NCBI GenBank assembly: GCA_000431515.1
Contig: HF991316.1
Coordinates: 1 to 11,121, forward strand
DNA from: Clostridium sp. CAG:632
Lineage (GTDB): Bacteria > Bacillota > Clostridia > Lachnospirales > Lachnospiraceae
DNA length: 11,121 bases
Direction: 5' to 3'
Shown here: positions 1-5,774 of the stretch, piece by piece
How positions within the stretch are numbered: position 1 is the stretch's first letter
Layout of the letters: the number at the start of each line of letters is the position of its first letter
Position numbers and translations under genes: made by a program
The notes under the pieces: model-generated
Told to the model about the DNA's origin: nothing
Databases searched by the model: none
Seen by the model: the letters and a program-made list of their open reading frames with translations, nothing else

Positions 1-593
1 CTGCCATGGCAGGCAGACTCAGCACCGGAGGCGGCACCTTAACCGGCCAGTTAACCATGAAGGCCGATGTCGTTCCATCCGGAAGCCATAATCTGGGTGC
101 CCAGAAATCCAACTGGAATTCTGTGTGGACACAATCATTAAAAAGCGGAGGCACTTTAAAGCTCTCATCCGGTGCATCCAGTCAGGCGATCCTCTGCAAA
201 GGACAGGATCTGCGAATGCTGACTTACACATCTGCGGATGACGCAGCATCCATGACCTATGCTCCGGTCTATGCATCGAAGTTCAATACCTCTTCCTCCA
301 GACGATACAAGGACTATGTCCGGGATATTACCGATGAGGATGCGACAGCACTTCTGGCCCTGCATCCGATCGTATATGACTATAAGAACAAGGCAAACGG
401 AACCAATTGTGAAGGCTTCTATGCCGAGGATGTCTATGAAGAAATCCCTTCTGCCGTTACCCTGGCAGAGATTGACGGTGAAATGCTGCCGGATTCTATT
501 GATTATTCCAAGCTGATCCCACGTATGATACGGCTCCTGCAGATGCAGCAGGAGGAGATTCAAAAATTAAAGGAGGCTATCCATGAGCAATAG
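1..593 (+). CDS. Phage tail fibre / host-specificity protein, C-terminal part, with S74 self-cleaving chaperone domain (partial)
   Basis: The frame is open to the left edge, so this is the 3' end of a longer gene; residue numbers here count from the Met at base 6. Residues 8-17 (GGGTLTGQLT) match a short Gly/Thr repeat common in tail fibres. From about residue 95 the protein resembles the peptidase S74 intramolecular chaperone domain: SSSRRYKDYVRDI, then HPIVYDYKN, GFYAEDV, a DYSKL block and a C-terminal coiled coil (about 170-193). In that family the domain trimerises the fibre and then cuts itself off with a Ser-Lys dyad; Ser97 and Lys102 have the right 5-residue spacing. The gene overlaps the endolysin gene by 11 bases, as in a compact phage late operon. 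It could belong to a prophage or to a phage-tail-like bacteriocin; the window does not decide this. Confidence 0.85.
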   Translation, partial: AMAGRLSTGGGTLTGQLTMKADVVPSGSHNLGAQKSNWNSVWTQSLKSGGTLKLSSGASSQAILCKGQDLRMLTYTSADDAASMTYAPVYASKFNTSSSRRYKDYVRDITDEDATALLALHPIVYDYKNKANGTNCEGFYAEDVYEEIPSAVTLAEIDGEMLPDSIDYSKLIPRMIRLLQMQQEEIQKLKEAIHEQ

Positions 594-1479
594 TTCACTT
601 GTAAGCTATACCCGTATTTCTCCCCATAAATATTCTCCACGCGACCACGCCATTGATACCATTACCATTCATTGTATGGCAGGGAATCTCTCCCTGCAGA
701 CCTGTGGTCAGATCTTTCAGACCCGGCAGGCATCCTCCAACTATGGCATCGATTCTGCCGGGCAGATTGCCCTGTATGTTGATGAATCGGATGGTTCCTG
801 GTGCAGCTCCAGCCGGAGCAATGATATGCGTGCTGTTACGATCGAGGTGGCCAATGATGGCGGTGCCGAGACCGGCTGGCATGTATCCGATGCAGCCCTG
901 CAGTCTCTGATTCGGCTCTGTGCCGATATCTGCCGTCGCAACGGGATCGACCGTCTACGCTGGGAGGGCAATCCTGCCCTGATCGGCCAGACGAACCGCC
1001 AGAACATGACCGTCCACCGCTGGTTTTCCAATAAAGCATGTCCCGGTGATTACTTATTCCAGCGTCATCCCTATATTGCAGATTCTGTAAACCGGCTGTT
1101 AAATGACAGCCCGGCAAAGGCTCCCGCACAGGAGGCGAAAAAGAAAGGAGATTTTCATTCTATGACAGAACAACAACGCACCGCATATATCCGCAATCTA
1201 TATGTCACGTATACCGGACGTGTCGCAGACCCTGCCGGTATCACCTACTGGCTGTCTCAGATAACCGAGGACACTTCTCTGGTTACACTGGAACGGCGAT
1301 TCGCCGCACAGGCGGAATGCCGGAATTATGCTATTCGCTCTGCTTATCAGAATCTCCTGCACCGTCAGCCGGAAGCTGCCGGTCTGGAGTCATGGATGGT
1401 ATATCTGCAGAGCCATACCATTGCCGATATGTATCAGGCGATCATGAGCACCGCCGAATATCGGAAGCTCCGAAAATAA
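583..1479 (+). CDS. N-acetylmuramoyl-L-alanine amidase (Amidase_2 endolysin) with C-terminal DUF4214-like domain
   Basis: This 298-residue endolysin should cut the amide bond between N-acetylmuramic acid and the stem peptide of peptidoglycan. Residues 20-170 form the Amidase_2 zinc domain: His30 (TIHCMAG), His145 (VHRW) and Cys153 (ACPGDYL) are the expected zinc ligands. A linker rich in Ala, Lys and Pro (175-190) leads to a C-terminal domain (about 197-298) resembling DUF4214, with the motif LYVTYTGRVADPAGITYW repeated in weaker form as LLHRQPEAAGLESW; this may bind the cell wall. No signal peptide is seen, so release would need a holin or lysis. The start at 583 has AAAGGAGG eight bases or fewer upstream and overlaps the tail fibre gene. 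No holin gene lies between or after them in this window. Confidence 0.9.
   Translation: MSNSSLVSYTRISPHKYSPRDHAIDTITIHCMAGNLSLQTCGQIFQTRQASSNYGIDSAGQIALYVDESDGSWCSSSRSNDMRAVTIEVANDGGAETGWHVSDAALQSLIRLCADICRRNGIDRLRWEGNPALIGQTNRQNMTVHRWFSNKACPGDYLFQRHPYIADSVNRLLNDSPAKAPAQEAKKKGDFHSMTEQQRTAYIRNLYVTYTGRVADPAGITYWLSQITEDTSLVTLERRFAAQAECRNYAIRSAYQNLLHRQPEAAGLESWMVYLQSHTIADMYQAIMSTAEYRKLRK
1143..1164 (+). promoter_or_regulatory. Candidate internal ribosome binding site and ATG inside the endolysin gene
   Basis: GAAAGGAG (1143-1150) is followed 11 bases later by an in-frame ATG (1162), codon 194 of the amidase, exactly at the end of the linker and the start of the C-terminal domain. Use of this start would give a separate protein of about 105 residues (1162-1479). 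Several clostridial phage endolysins are known to make a cell-wall-binding subunit this way. The spacing is a little long, so this is plausible but not certain. Confidence 0.5.
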
Positions 1480-1517
1480 TATATGCGATACAGGCATAAA
1501 GCATTTTCAGCACTCAC

Positions 1518-1567
1518 AAAAAGGACGATTCCTATATCCTGTCGGATAAAGGAACCGTCCTTTTTTT
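1518..1567. terminator. Bidirectional intrinsic terminator between endolysin and rplT
   Basis: Arms AAAGGACG/CGTCCTTT, TTCCT/AGGAA and TATCC/GGATA stack with two single mismatches around a TGTC loop. A run of T follows on the + strand (1559-1567), and the complement of AAAAA (1518-1522) gives a T run on the minus strand. It serves both the endolysin operon (+) and the infC-rpmI-rplT operon (-), which converge here. Nothing else is visible in 1480-1623. Confidence 0.93.
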
Positions 1568-1623
1568 CTACATATGAAGTCTTCTATCTATGAAGCTTCC
1601 TGTATATAATATCAAAGTCAGAA

Positions 1624-1977
1624 TTAGATGTTTGCCTTAGCTACTTCTGCTAATTTTGCAAATCCTTCTGCATCACTGATTGCCATCTCTGATAACATCT
1701 TACGATTGATATCTACACCTGCAACCTTTAAGCCATGCATTAACTTGCTGTAAGAGATACCGTTCATTCTGGCTGCTGCGTTGATACGTGCGATCCATAA
1801 CTGTCTGAACTGTCTCTTCTTCTGCTTACGTCCTGCATATGCACTTGTTAAGCCTCTCATTACAGACTGCTTTGCTACTCTATACTGCTTAGATCTGGCT
1901 CCTCTGTAACCCTTAGCCAGCTTTAATACACGGTTATGCTTTTTCTTAGCGTTTAAGCCACCTTTTACTCTTGCCAT
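1624..1977 (-). CDS. rplT: 50S ribosomal protein L20
   Basis: The 117-residue protein is a full-length L20, recognisable from MARVKGG at the start, the basic RVLKLAKGYRGARSKQYR stretch and RQLWIARINAAAR. L20 binds 23S rRNA early in assembly of the large subunit. The basic N-terminal half is the long rRNA-binding extension and the C-terminal half is the globular domain. AGGAGG lies eight bases upstream of the ATG. It is the last gene of infC-rpmI-rplT, 18 bases after rpmI, and ends before the shared terminator at 1518-1567. In low-GC Gram-positives L20 is also the feedback repressor of this operon through the leader RNA; the leader at 2752-2891 fits that role. Confidence 0.98.
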   Translation of the reverse strand: MARVKGGLNAKKKHNRVLKLAKGYRGARSKQYRVAKQSVMRGLTSAYAGRKQKKRQFRQLWIARINAAARMNGISYSKLMHGLKVAGVDINRKMLSEMAISDAEGFAKLAEVAKANI

Positions 1978-1995
1978 TATCGGTTCCTCCTATTC

Positions 1996-2193
1996 CTACA
2001 TGTATGGTAAAATCTTCTTCATTGTCTTAACATTGGTTGCATCTGTCATAGTTGCTTTTCTAAGATTTCTCTTTCTCTTAGTTGTCTTCTTTGTTAAGAT
2101 GTGGCTCTTGTAAGCCTTCATTCTCTTCAGCTTTCCAGTTCCTGTTACTTTGAAACGCTTAGCCGCAGCTTTCTTTGTCTTTAATTTTGACAT
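1996..2193 (-). CDS. rpmI: 50S ribosomal protein L35
   Basis: This small, highly basic protein of 65 residues has the L35 signature: MSKLKTKKAAAKRFKVTGTGKLKR at the N-terminus, then SHILTKKTTKRKRNLRK and a C-terminal ending in ILPYM. It is a component of the large ribosomal subunit. An AGGAGG lies seven bases before the ATG. It sits between infC (37-base gap) and rplT (18-base gap) in the conserved gene order and has no promoter of its own that can be seen. Confidence 0.98.
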   Translation of the reverse strand: MSKLKTKKAAAKRFKVTGTGKLKRMKAYKSHILTKKTTKRKRNLRKATMTDATNVKTMKKILPYM

Positions 2194-2230
2194 GTTACTT
2201 CCTCCTTAATATCTATCGTCTATTTTGAAT

Positions 2231-2737
2231 TTAACGTTTTTCAGCTAAAAACATTACCATGCTTCTTCCTTCTACCTTCGCCGGCTTCTCAACAACTGCT
2301 ACGTCTTCCAGCTGTGCTGCGAAGTTATTCAGGATATCAATACCGATCTCTGTATGTGCTAACTCTCTTCCACGGAAACGAATGGATACCTTTACCTTAT
2401 CACCCTTGCTTAAGAACTTTCTTGCCTGATTGATCTTGGTATTCAGATCATTGGTATCAATATTCGGTGAAAACCGTACTTCCTTAATATCAATGGTCTT
2501 CTGCTTCTTCTTAGCTTCTTTTTCCTTCCGCATCTGTTCGTAGCGGTACTTTCCGTAATCCACAATCTTGCATACTGGCGGCTTCGCTGTCGGAGCAATC
2601 TTAACCAGATCCAGCTCTGCTTCCCGCGCAAGCTTCATTGCATCCTTGGCAGACATAATACCAAGCTGCTCACCGTCTTCACCAATTACACGCACTTCTT
2701 TGTCTCTGATTTGTTCATTAATCATTAAATCGCTAAT
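2231..2737 (-). CDS. infC: Translation initiation factor IF-3, probable AUU start codon
   Basis: IF-3 binds the 30S subunit, keeps it free of 50S and checks start codon and initiator tRNA. The protein shows the N-domain (INEQIRDKEVRVI...GIMSAKDAMKLA), a basic linker (YRYEQMRKEKEAKKKQK) and the C-domain (VKVSIRFRGRELAH). The first in-frame ATG is at 2725, but the only good ribosome binding site, GGAGGTG (2745-2751), lies 19 bases upstream of it, too far. The codon ATT at 2737-2735 is in frame and sits 7 bases from that site, giving a protein of 168 residues starting (M)SDLMINEQ. No in-frame ATG, GTG or TTG is better placed. AUU starts are the classical means by which IF-3 limits its own translation in enteric bacteria. 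The start is an inference; the gene identity is not in doubt. Confidence 0.95.
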   Translation of the reverse strand: MSDLMINEQIRDKEVRVIGEDGEQLGIMSAKDAMKLAREAELDLVKIAPTAKPPVCKIVDYGKYRYEQMRKEKEAKKKQKTIDIKEVRFSPNIDTNDLNTKINQARKFLSKGDKVKVSIRFRGRELAHTEIGIDILNNFAAQLEDVAVVEKPAKVEGRSMVMFLAEKR

Positions 2738-2751
2738 AGTAGTACACCTCC

Positions 2752-2891
2752 AAAATATCTAATATACAAGAAAAGTGGATAGCATAGCTATCCACCTTAT
2801 AAAAAGTCTATTCGTGATCAATACTTTTTATGAACCCAAGTCGCCGCTGCGCTAAGGTGAGAGTGGACACTCTGCTTTCTTTTCGTCAACT
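2752..2891 (-). promoter_or_regulatory. Leader RNA of infC-rpmI-rplT, probable L20-type attenuator
   Basis: Between the sigma-A promoter and the infC ribosome binding site lie about 140 transcribed bases with clear structure. In order (5' to 3' on the minus strand): a hairpin AGAGT-GTCC-ACTCT (2860-2873); CACCTTA (2853-2859); a GC-rich stretch (2841-2852); a hairpin with arms ATAAAAAGT (2823-2831) and ACTTTTTAT (2799-2807); TAAGGTG (2793-2799); and a terminator hairpin. CACCTTA pairs perfectly with TAAGGTG, and the latter is part of the terminator's 5' arm, so the two folds exclude each other. In Bacillus, L20 binds such a leader and shifts it to termination. Assignment to the L20 leader family rests on position and fold logic; no covariance search was possible. 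Confidence 0.75.
2767..2798 (-). terminator. Attenuator (intrinsic terminator) upstream of infC
   Basis: Arms AAGGTGGATAGC and GCTATCCACTTT form 12 pairs (one G-U) with a TAT loop, followed by TTTTCTTG on the minus strand. It lies 16 bases upstream of the infC ribosome binding site, so it can only act as a conditional terminator within the operon's own leader. Confidence 0.82.
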
Positions 2892-2896
2892 ACTAG

Positions 2897-2925
2897 ACTA
2901 TACCGCATTTGACCGTATATGTCAA
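2897..2925 (-). promoter_or_regulatory. infC: Sigma-A promoter of infC-rpmI-rplT
   Basis: On the minus strand TTGACA (2920-2925) and TATAGT (2897-2902) are separated by exactly 17 bases, a near-consensus housekeeping promoter. Transcription should begin near 2890. It lies only 22 bases beyond the stop codon of the M56 peptidase gene. Confidence 0.92.
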
Positions 2926-2934
2926 GCGGTTTTT
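2902..2934 (+). other. Terminator-like hairpin on the + strand embedding the infC promoter
   Basis: Read on the + strand, ACCGC + TTGAC pair with GTCAA + GCGGT (two unpaired bases AT in the 5' arm, 7-base loop) and TTTTT follows. The arms contain the -35 box and the spacer of the minus-strand infC promoter. No + strand gene ends here. On the minus strand the same hairpin would form in read-through RNA from the M56 gene, but without a T run. Confidence 0.5.
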
Positions 2935-2947
2935 CGTATTATTCATA

Positions 2948-4318
2948 TTAATTATAAATTACCTCACAGGTTACTGTACTTCCGGATGTATTCTGAATAA
3001 ATACCCGGTAGCTTCCTGTCATAGCCAGATCTTTAAAGGTAAATGAGAAATTACCGCTTACCTTGATTGCCCGGATCGAGCCATCCGGCTGTGTGATTCC
3101 GAGCGTCACATACTTCTCACTCGGACTGATCGTTCCGGCTACATTCACCTGACCGCCCTTATCCTTATGGAAGGCCGGTGTCTTCATCGTATAACCGTTC
3201 TTAATTGTCCATCTTGCATAGGATCTTGTAATATTGACCGGTGCATCCACTACGGTCGTACCGGCAAACATCTCTTCCTCGCTGCAGGTGAACTCCTCAT
3301 ACTCTGGCTGTTCGGCACTCTCATACTCTGCAATCTCATCCACAGCATATGCCGTTGCCTCATAAGCCTGATCATATGCCTTCTCTATACCTGCCTCCGC
3401 TGCGAATACAGTGGTGCTTCCGGTAAGCAGCATACCTGCCGTTGTCAATACAGCTACCCAACGCTTTAAACTCTTGTCCCGATTCTGTTTCATACAATCA
3501 ATCCTCCACTTCAACTCAGTTGCTGTCGCACCCCATGTAGGTGCAAAGGTTGCTAAACTAATTGTCCGTTCTCCCATTCTCAGAATACTTTCAAAATAAT
3601 AAGTTAGAGAATAGCCATCCCTGTAGCATCTGTGATCACAGGATGCCTCCGACCATTTCTGCACCTGCTTCGAGGTATACCAGATCAGCGGCATAAACCA
3701 GTAGACGCAGCACAATATGACCATCAATGGCTTCCAGAATACATCCCGCTGCTTATAGTGGTTCAGCTCATGATTCAGAATCATCTCCAGCTCCTCCATC
3801 GGGATCTCATCCATCGGCAGATAAATCTTCACCCTGCGAATCCCACGAACGCATGGCACCATAATCCGATATCCCTTATATATCTGTACCGGTCGACGAA
3901 TGTGCTTGTGCTCACACAAGCGTAATAAAAGCTCCTGCTCCTCTACAGTTCCTCTGCAGGTACTGCGTGTAGATGAACAGAAGCCTTGGAATCGTACCAG
4001 ATATATCCCGGCAGTAGCGCATGCGCCTATCAGCCAGACTGCAAATCCAATCACCGAAACCAGCGCTAGCCTTGGTGTAAGTACCAGCATCCAGCCACTG
4101 CCGCCAATCAGATCTGTCTTAATCATCCGCATCACAGCAATCCACGGCACTGCAAATCCAAGCAATGAAATCCGTAGCAGCCGGTATACAAACTCCGCAT
4201 TACTACGCTTCGTACAGAACAAAGCAATGATTCTCCATATAACAAGCCAAACTGTCCCTGTCAAGCAGGTCAGGCCAACAATAAACAAAACTCTAACGGC
4301 AAAATTACTTAAGCTCAT
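2948..4318 (-). CDS. M56-family (BlaR1-like) membrane metallopeptidase with a non-penicillin-binding outer domain
   Basis: This protein of 456 residues has the BlaR1/MecR1 membrane-protease layout. Hydrophobic segments lie at about 8-34, 50-66, 77-108, 197-214 and 287-306. The zinc motif HELNH (His183, Glu184, His187) is intact, with Glu224 in EASCDHRCY as the likely third ligand. In the BlaR1 family a bound ligand outside activates the protease, which leads to removal of the BlaI repressor. The usual serine-active penicillin-binding domain is absent. Instead residues 307-456 hold an acidic stretch (312-350) and a probable beta-rich domain (about 385-456). The start codon overlaps the end of the repressor gene by 14 bases, so translation is probably coupled. 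No terminator of its own is seen; the infC promoter begins 22 bases later. The signal sensed is unknown. Confidence 0.87.
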   Translation of the reverse strand: MSLSNFAVRVLFIVGLTCLTGTVWLVIWRIIALFCTKRSNAEFVYRLLRISLLGFAVPWIAVMRMIKTDLIGGSGWMLVLTPRLALVSVIGFAVWLIGACATAGIYLVRFQGFCSSTRSTCRGTVEEQELLLRLCEHKHIRRPVQIYKGYRIMVPCVRGIRRVKIYLPMDEIPMEELEMILNHELNHYKQRDVFWKPLMVILCCVYWFMPLIWYTSKQVQKWSEASCDHRCYRDGYSLTYYFESILRMGERTISLATFAPTWGATATELKWRIDCMKQNRDKSLKRWVAVLTTAGMLLTGSTTVFAAEAGIEKAYDQAYEATAYAVDEIAEYESAEQPEYEEFTCSEEEMFAGTTVVDAPVNITRSYARWTIKNGYTMKTPAFHKDKGGQVNVAGTISPSEKYVTLGITQPDGSIRAIKVSGNFSFTFKDLAMTGSYRVFIQNTSGSTVTCEVIYN

Positions 4319-4679
4319 CGATTAACTTCTTAATCTCTTCCTTTTCTTCTGCCTTTAACTCTCTGATTTCAAATAAAGTAGATACAAAGCTTACCGCTGA
4401 TCCGTTAAACCAGAAATCCTCAGCCTTTCTTAACTGATCGTTACGATACTCTACCTCACTGCGTAATGACCAGTAATAAGTAACACCCTTACGCTGGGAA
4501 GCAACGAATCCCTTGCCCTTCAGACATTTCAGGAAGGTATAAACAGTTGTGTCCTTATATACAAGACCATACTTTTCCCTCAACTGATCCATGATCTGAT
4601 GACAGGTAACTGGTTCTCCTGCATCCCAGATACACTTCATTGTTAATAATTCACACTCAGATAATTCAGCACGTCTCAT
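4305..4679 (-). CDS. BlaI/MecI-family winged-helix repressor
   Basis: The 124-residue protein has the BlaI/MecI form: LSECELLTMKCIWDAGEPVTCHQI (first helices), then YGLVYKDTTVYTFLKCLKGKGFV (recognition helix region), a wing (RKGVTYYW) and a C-terminal helical part for dimerisation ending KKLIDELK. These repressors bind promoter dyads and are inactivated through the partner M56 protease. Start chosen at 4679 because GGAGAG lies six bases upstream. It is the first gene of a two-gene operon with the M56 peptidase and has its own promoter and a dyad at the start site, which suggests autorepression. No beta-lactamase or other target gene lies beside it, so its regulon cannot be read from the window. 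Confidence 0.9.
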   Translation of the reverse strand: MRRAELSECELLTMKCIWDAGEPVTCHQIMDQLREKYGLVYKDTTVYTFLKCLKGKGFVASQRKGVTYYWSLRSEVEYRNDQLRKAEDFWFNGSAVSFVSTLFEIRELKAEEKEEIKKLIDELK

Positions 4680-4710
4680 CTCTTACTCTCCATATCTTAT
4701 AATATTATTT

Positions 4711-4736
4711 ATTAATAGAAACCTATTTGTATTAAT
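4711..4736. promoter_or_regulatory. Dyad at the start site of the BlaI-like operon, candidate operator
   Basis: A perfect 7-bp inverted repeat, ATTAATA and TATTAAT, separated by 12 bases, overlaps the -10 box and predicted start site of the repressor's own promoter. The position suits autorepression. The sequence does not clearly contain the TACA/TGTA core of known BlaI operators, and the region is very AT-rich, so chance is possible. Confidence 0.4.
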
Positions 4737-4763
4737 TCTATAATAAAAGCCTTGCCTCGTCAA
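4735..4763 (-). promoter_or_regulatory. Sigma-A promoter of the BlaI/M56 operon
   Basis: TTGACG (4758-4763) and TAGAAT (4735-4740) on the minus strand lie 17 bases apart. The expected start is near 4728, giving a leader of about 48 bases. The remaining bases up to 4840 are AT-rich; no clear terminator for the upstream DUF1275 gene is visible there. Confidence 0.75.
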
Positions 4764-4840
4764 TGGTTTATTCATCAAAACCAATTATATTTCTTCATTT
4801 TTCACGCTTTTTTCGTACATTTTTCCTAATTCTGTTATCC

Positions 4841-5563
4841 TTATATTTCTTCTAATTTTCCACGAAACTTCTCAAGGAACATCAGTAATGTACTAATCAG
4901 CAATAAACCACCGGATACCCAGATCGCCCGATATCCGATTTCTATGGATATAACACCACCCAGACCGGCTCCGATCGCAAAAAACAGGATGATTCCGAAA
5001 TAATAAAGTGCCTGCTTCAGAAGACCCGTTTTCCGTTCCCGCAGATACATGGAAAGGGATGCGGTTCCGTTTCTCAGATTGCCGATACACATGGTACTCG
5101 CATACGAATAGCCATCCACCTTCCGGAATGCCTGTACCTGCATGGCACACGAAAAGGATACCAGCACCGTTGCCAGCATATTAAGCTTCTCCGGCATAAA
5201 GCCTACCAGTATCAGGATCAGAATCTCAATCAGCAGGATGCCCTGTCTCCAGTGTAGCTTCTGCGACAGCCGGAACTTCGCCTGTATCTGTTCTGCCACA
5301 AATACTCCGGCTGCAAATGCGAACAGCGGGATCAGGTATTTCAGTCCATCCTGCCACTCTCCTTTCATGAAATGCTCACTCATCAGCACGACATTTCCGG
5401 TCTGTGCGTTGGAAAAGACCTTATTTCTTGTAAAATATGTATATGCATCCTGAAAGCCTCCGGACGTCGCAAGGAATACACTGTTGATGAATGCCTCTGA
5501 CATCTGCTTCTGCGGCAGCGTTCCCGCCAGCCATGCAGACATTGAAGTTTTTCCGTTCGCCAT
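4841..5563 (-). CDS. DUF1275 (YoaK-like) membrane protein
   Basis: The 240-residue protein is very hydrophobic with about six predicted membrane segments (near 75-93, 108-122, 127-145, 186-203, 213-231 and a weaker one near 25-40). The N-terminal SGGFQDAYTYFTRNKVFSNAQTGNVVLM matches the DUF1275/YoaK signature (G-G-x-D-A-Y-T-Y and N-A-Q-T-G-N). The biochemical role of this family is not established. An upstream in-frame ATG at 5590 was rejected because it falls inside the -10 region of the predicted promoter; the ATG at 5563 has GGAGGTG at ideal spacing. The gene is a single unit: it has its own promoter and is cut off from spoVAC by a terminator. Its place directly after a shortened spoVA operon may be chance. 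Confidence 0.87.
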   Translation of the reverse strand: MANGKTSMSAWLAGTLPQKQMSEAFINSVFLATSGGFQDAYTYFTRNKVFSNAQTGNVVLMSEHFMKGEWQDGLKYLIPLFAFAAGVFVAEQIQAKFRLSQKLHWRQGILLIEILILILVGFMPEKLNMLATVLVSFSCAMQVQAFRKVDGYSYASTMCIGNLRNGTASLSMYLRERKTGLLKQALYYFGIILFFAIGAGLGGVISIEIGYRAIWVSGGLLLISTLLMFLEKFRGKLEEI

Positions 5564-5588
5564 ATTGTCACCTCCAAAATTCACACTC

Positions 5589-5617
5589 ACTATACACTAA
5601 TTGCCGAAATATGTAAA
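5589..5617 (-). promoter_or_regulatory. Sigma-A promoter of the DUF1275 gene
   Basis: TTTACA (5612-5617) and TATAGT (5589-5594) on the minus strand are 17 bases apart. Predicted start near 5582, about 19 bases before the ATG at 5563, which settles the choice of start codon. Confidence 0.82.
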
Positions 5618-5640
5618 TGCCGGTTTTTCCCATCATCATA

Positions 5641-5676
5641 CTTATTTTCCCTTATTTCCCCTTATTTTCCCTTATT
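5641..5676. repeat. Short tandem repeat with 10-bp period upstream of the DUF1275 promoter
   Basis: Three nearly identical 10-mers CTTATTTTCC / CTTATTTCCC / CTTATTTTCC and a partial fourth (CTTATTG) follow one another; on the minus strand they read GGAAAATAAG. They begin 23 bases upstream of the -35 box and lie on the same face of the helix. They could be an A-tract (UP-like or bent) element or sites for a regulator. Confidence 0.65.
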
Positions 5677-5683
5677 GCCACAA

Positions 5684-5727
5684 TAAAAAACGTACCCCAG
5701 ATACTATTTCAGCACCTGTGATACGTT
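5684..5727 (-). terminator. Intrinsic terminator of the spoVA operon
   Basis: On the minus strand arms AACGTATC and GGTACGTT (one G-U), an A-G mismatch, then CAGGTGCT and AGTATCTG (two G-U) close on a GAAAT loop, and a T-rich run (TTTTTATT, counting the last T's of the arm) follows. It lies 47 bases after the spoVAC stop codon, so the operon ends there and does not continue to spoVAD. Confidence 0.9.
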
Positions 5728-5774
5728 GGATTCTCTGATTTCCGATCTGCTTATTTTCCTGCTTGTTTTCCTGT

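Noticed and set aside
1480..1623. Prophage attachment site or tRNA at the phage/ribosomal operon border
   Set aside because: No tRNA fold and no repeat that could be recognised as an att core; only the terminator is visible, and the other end of any element lies outside the window.
2752..2891. T-box riboswitch in the infC leader
   Set aside because: The leader has a terminator and competing helix, but I see no T-box consensus near the antiterminator and the downstream genes are not aminoacyl-tRNA or amino acid genes.
3900..4325. 141-codon + strand frame antisense to the M56 gene
   Set aside because: It mirrors the coding frame of a well-supported gene and its product shows no recognisable domain.
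4763..4783. TGGTTT/AAACCA hairpin as terminator of the DUF1275 gene
   Set aside because: The stem is only 6 AT-rich pairs with no T run on the minus strand and it abuts the -35 box of the BlaI-like operon.
5641..5676. CRISPR array
   Set aside because: The 10-bp units are contiguous without spacers and far too short for CRISPR repeats.
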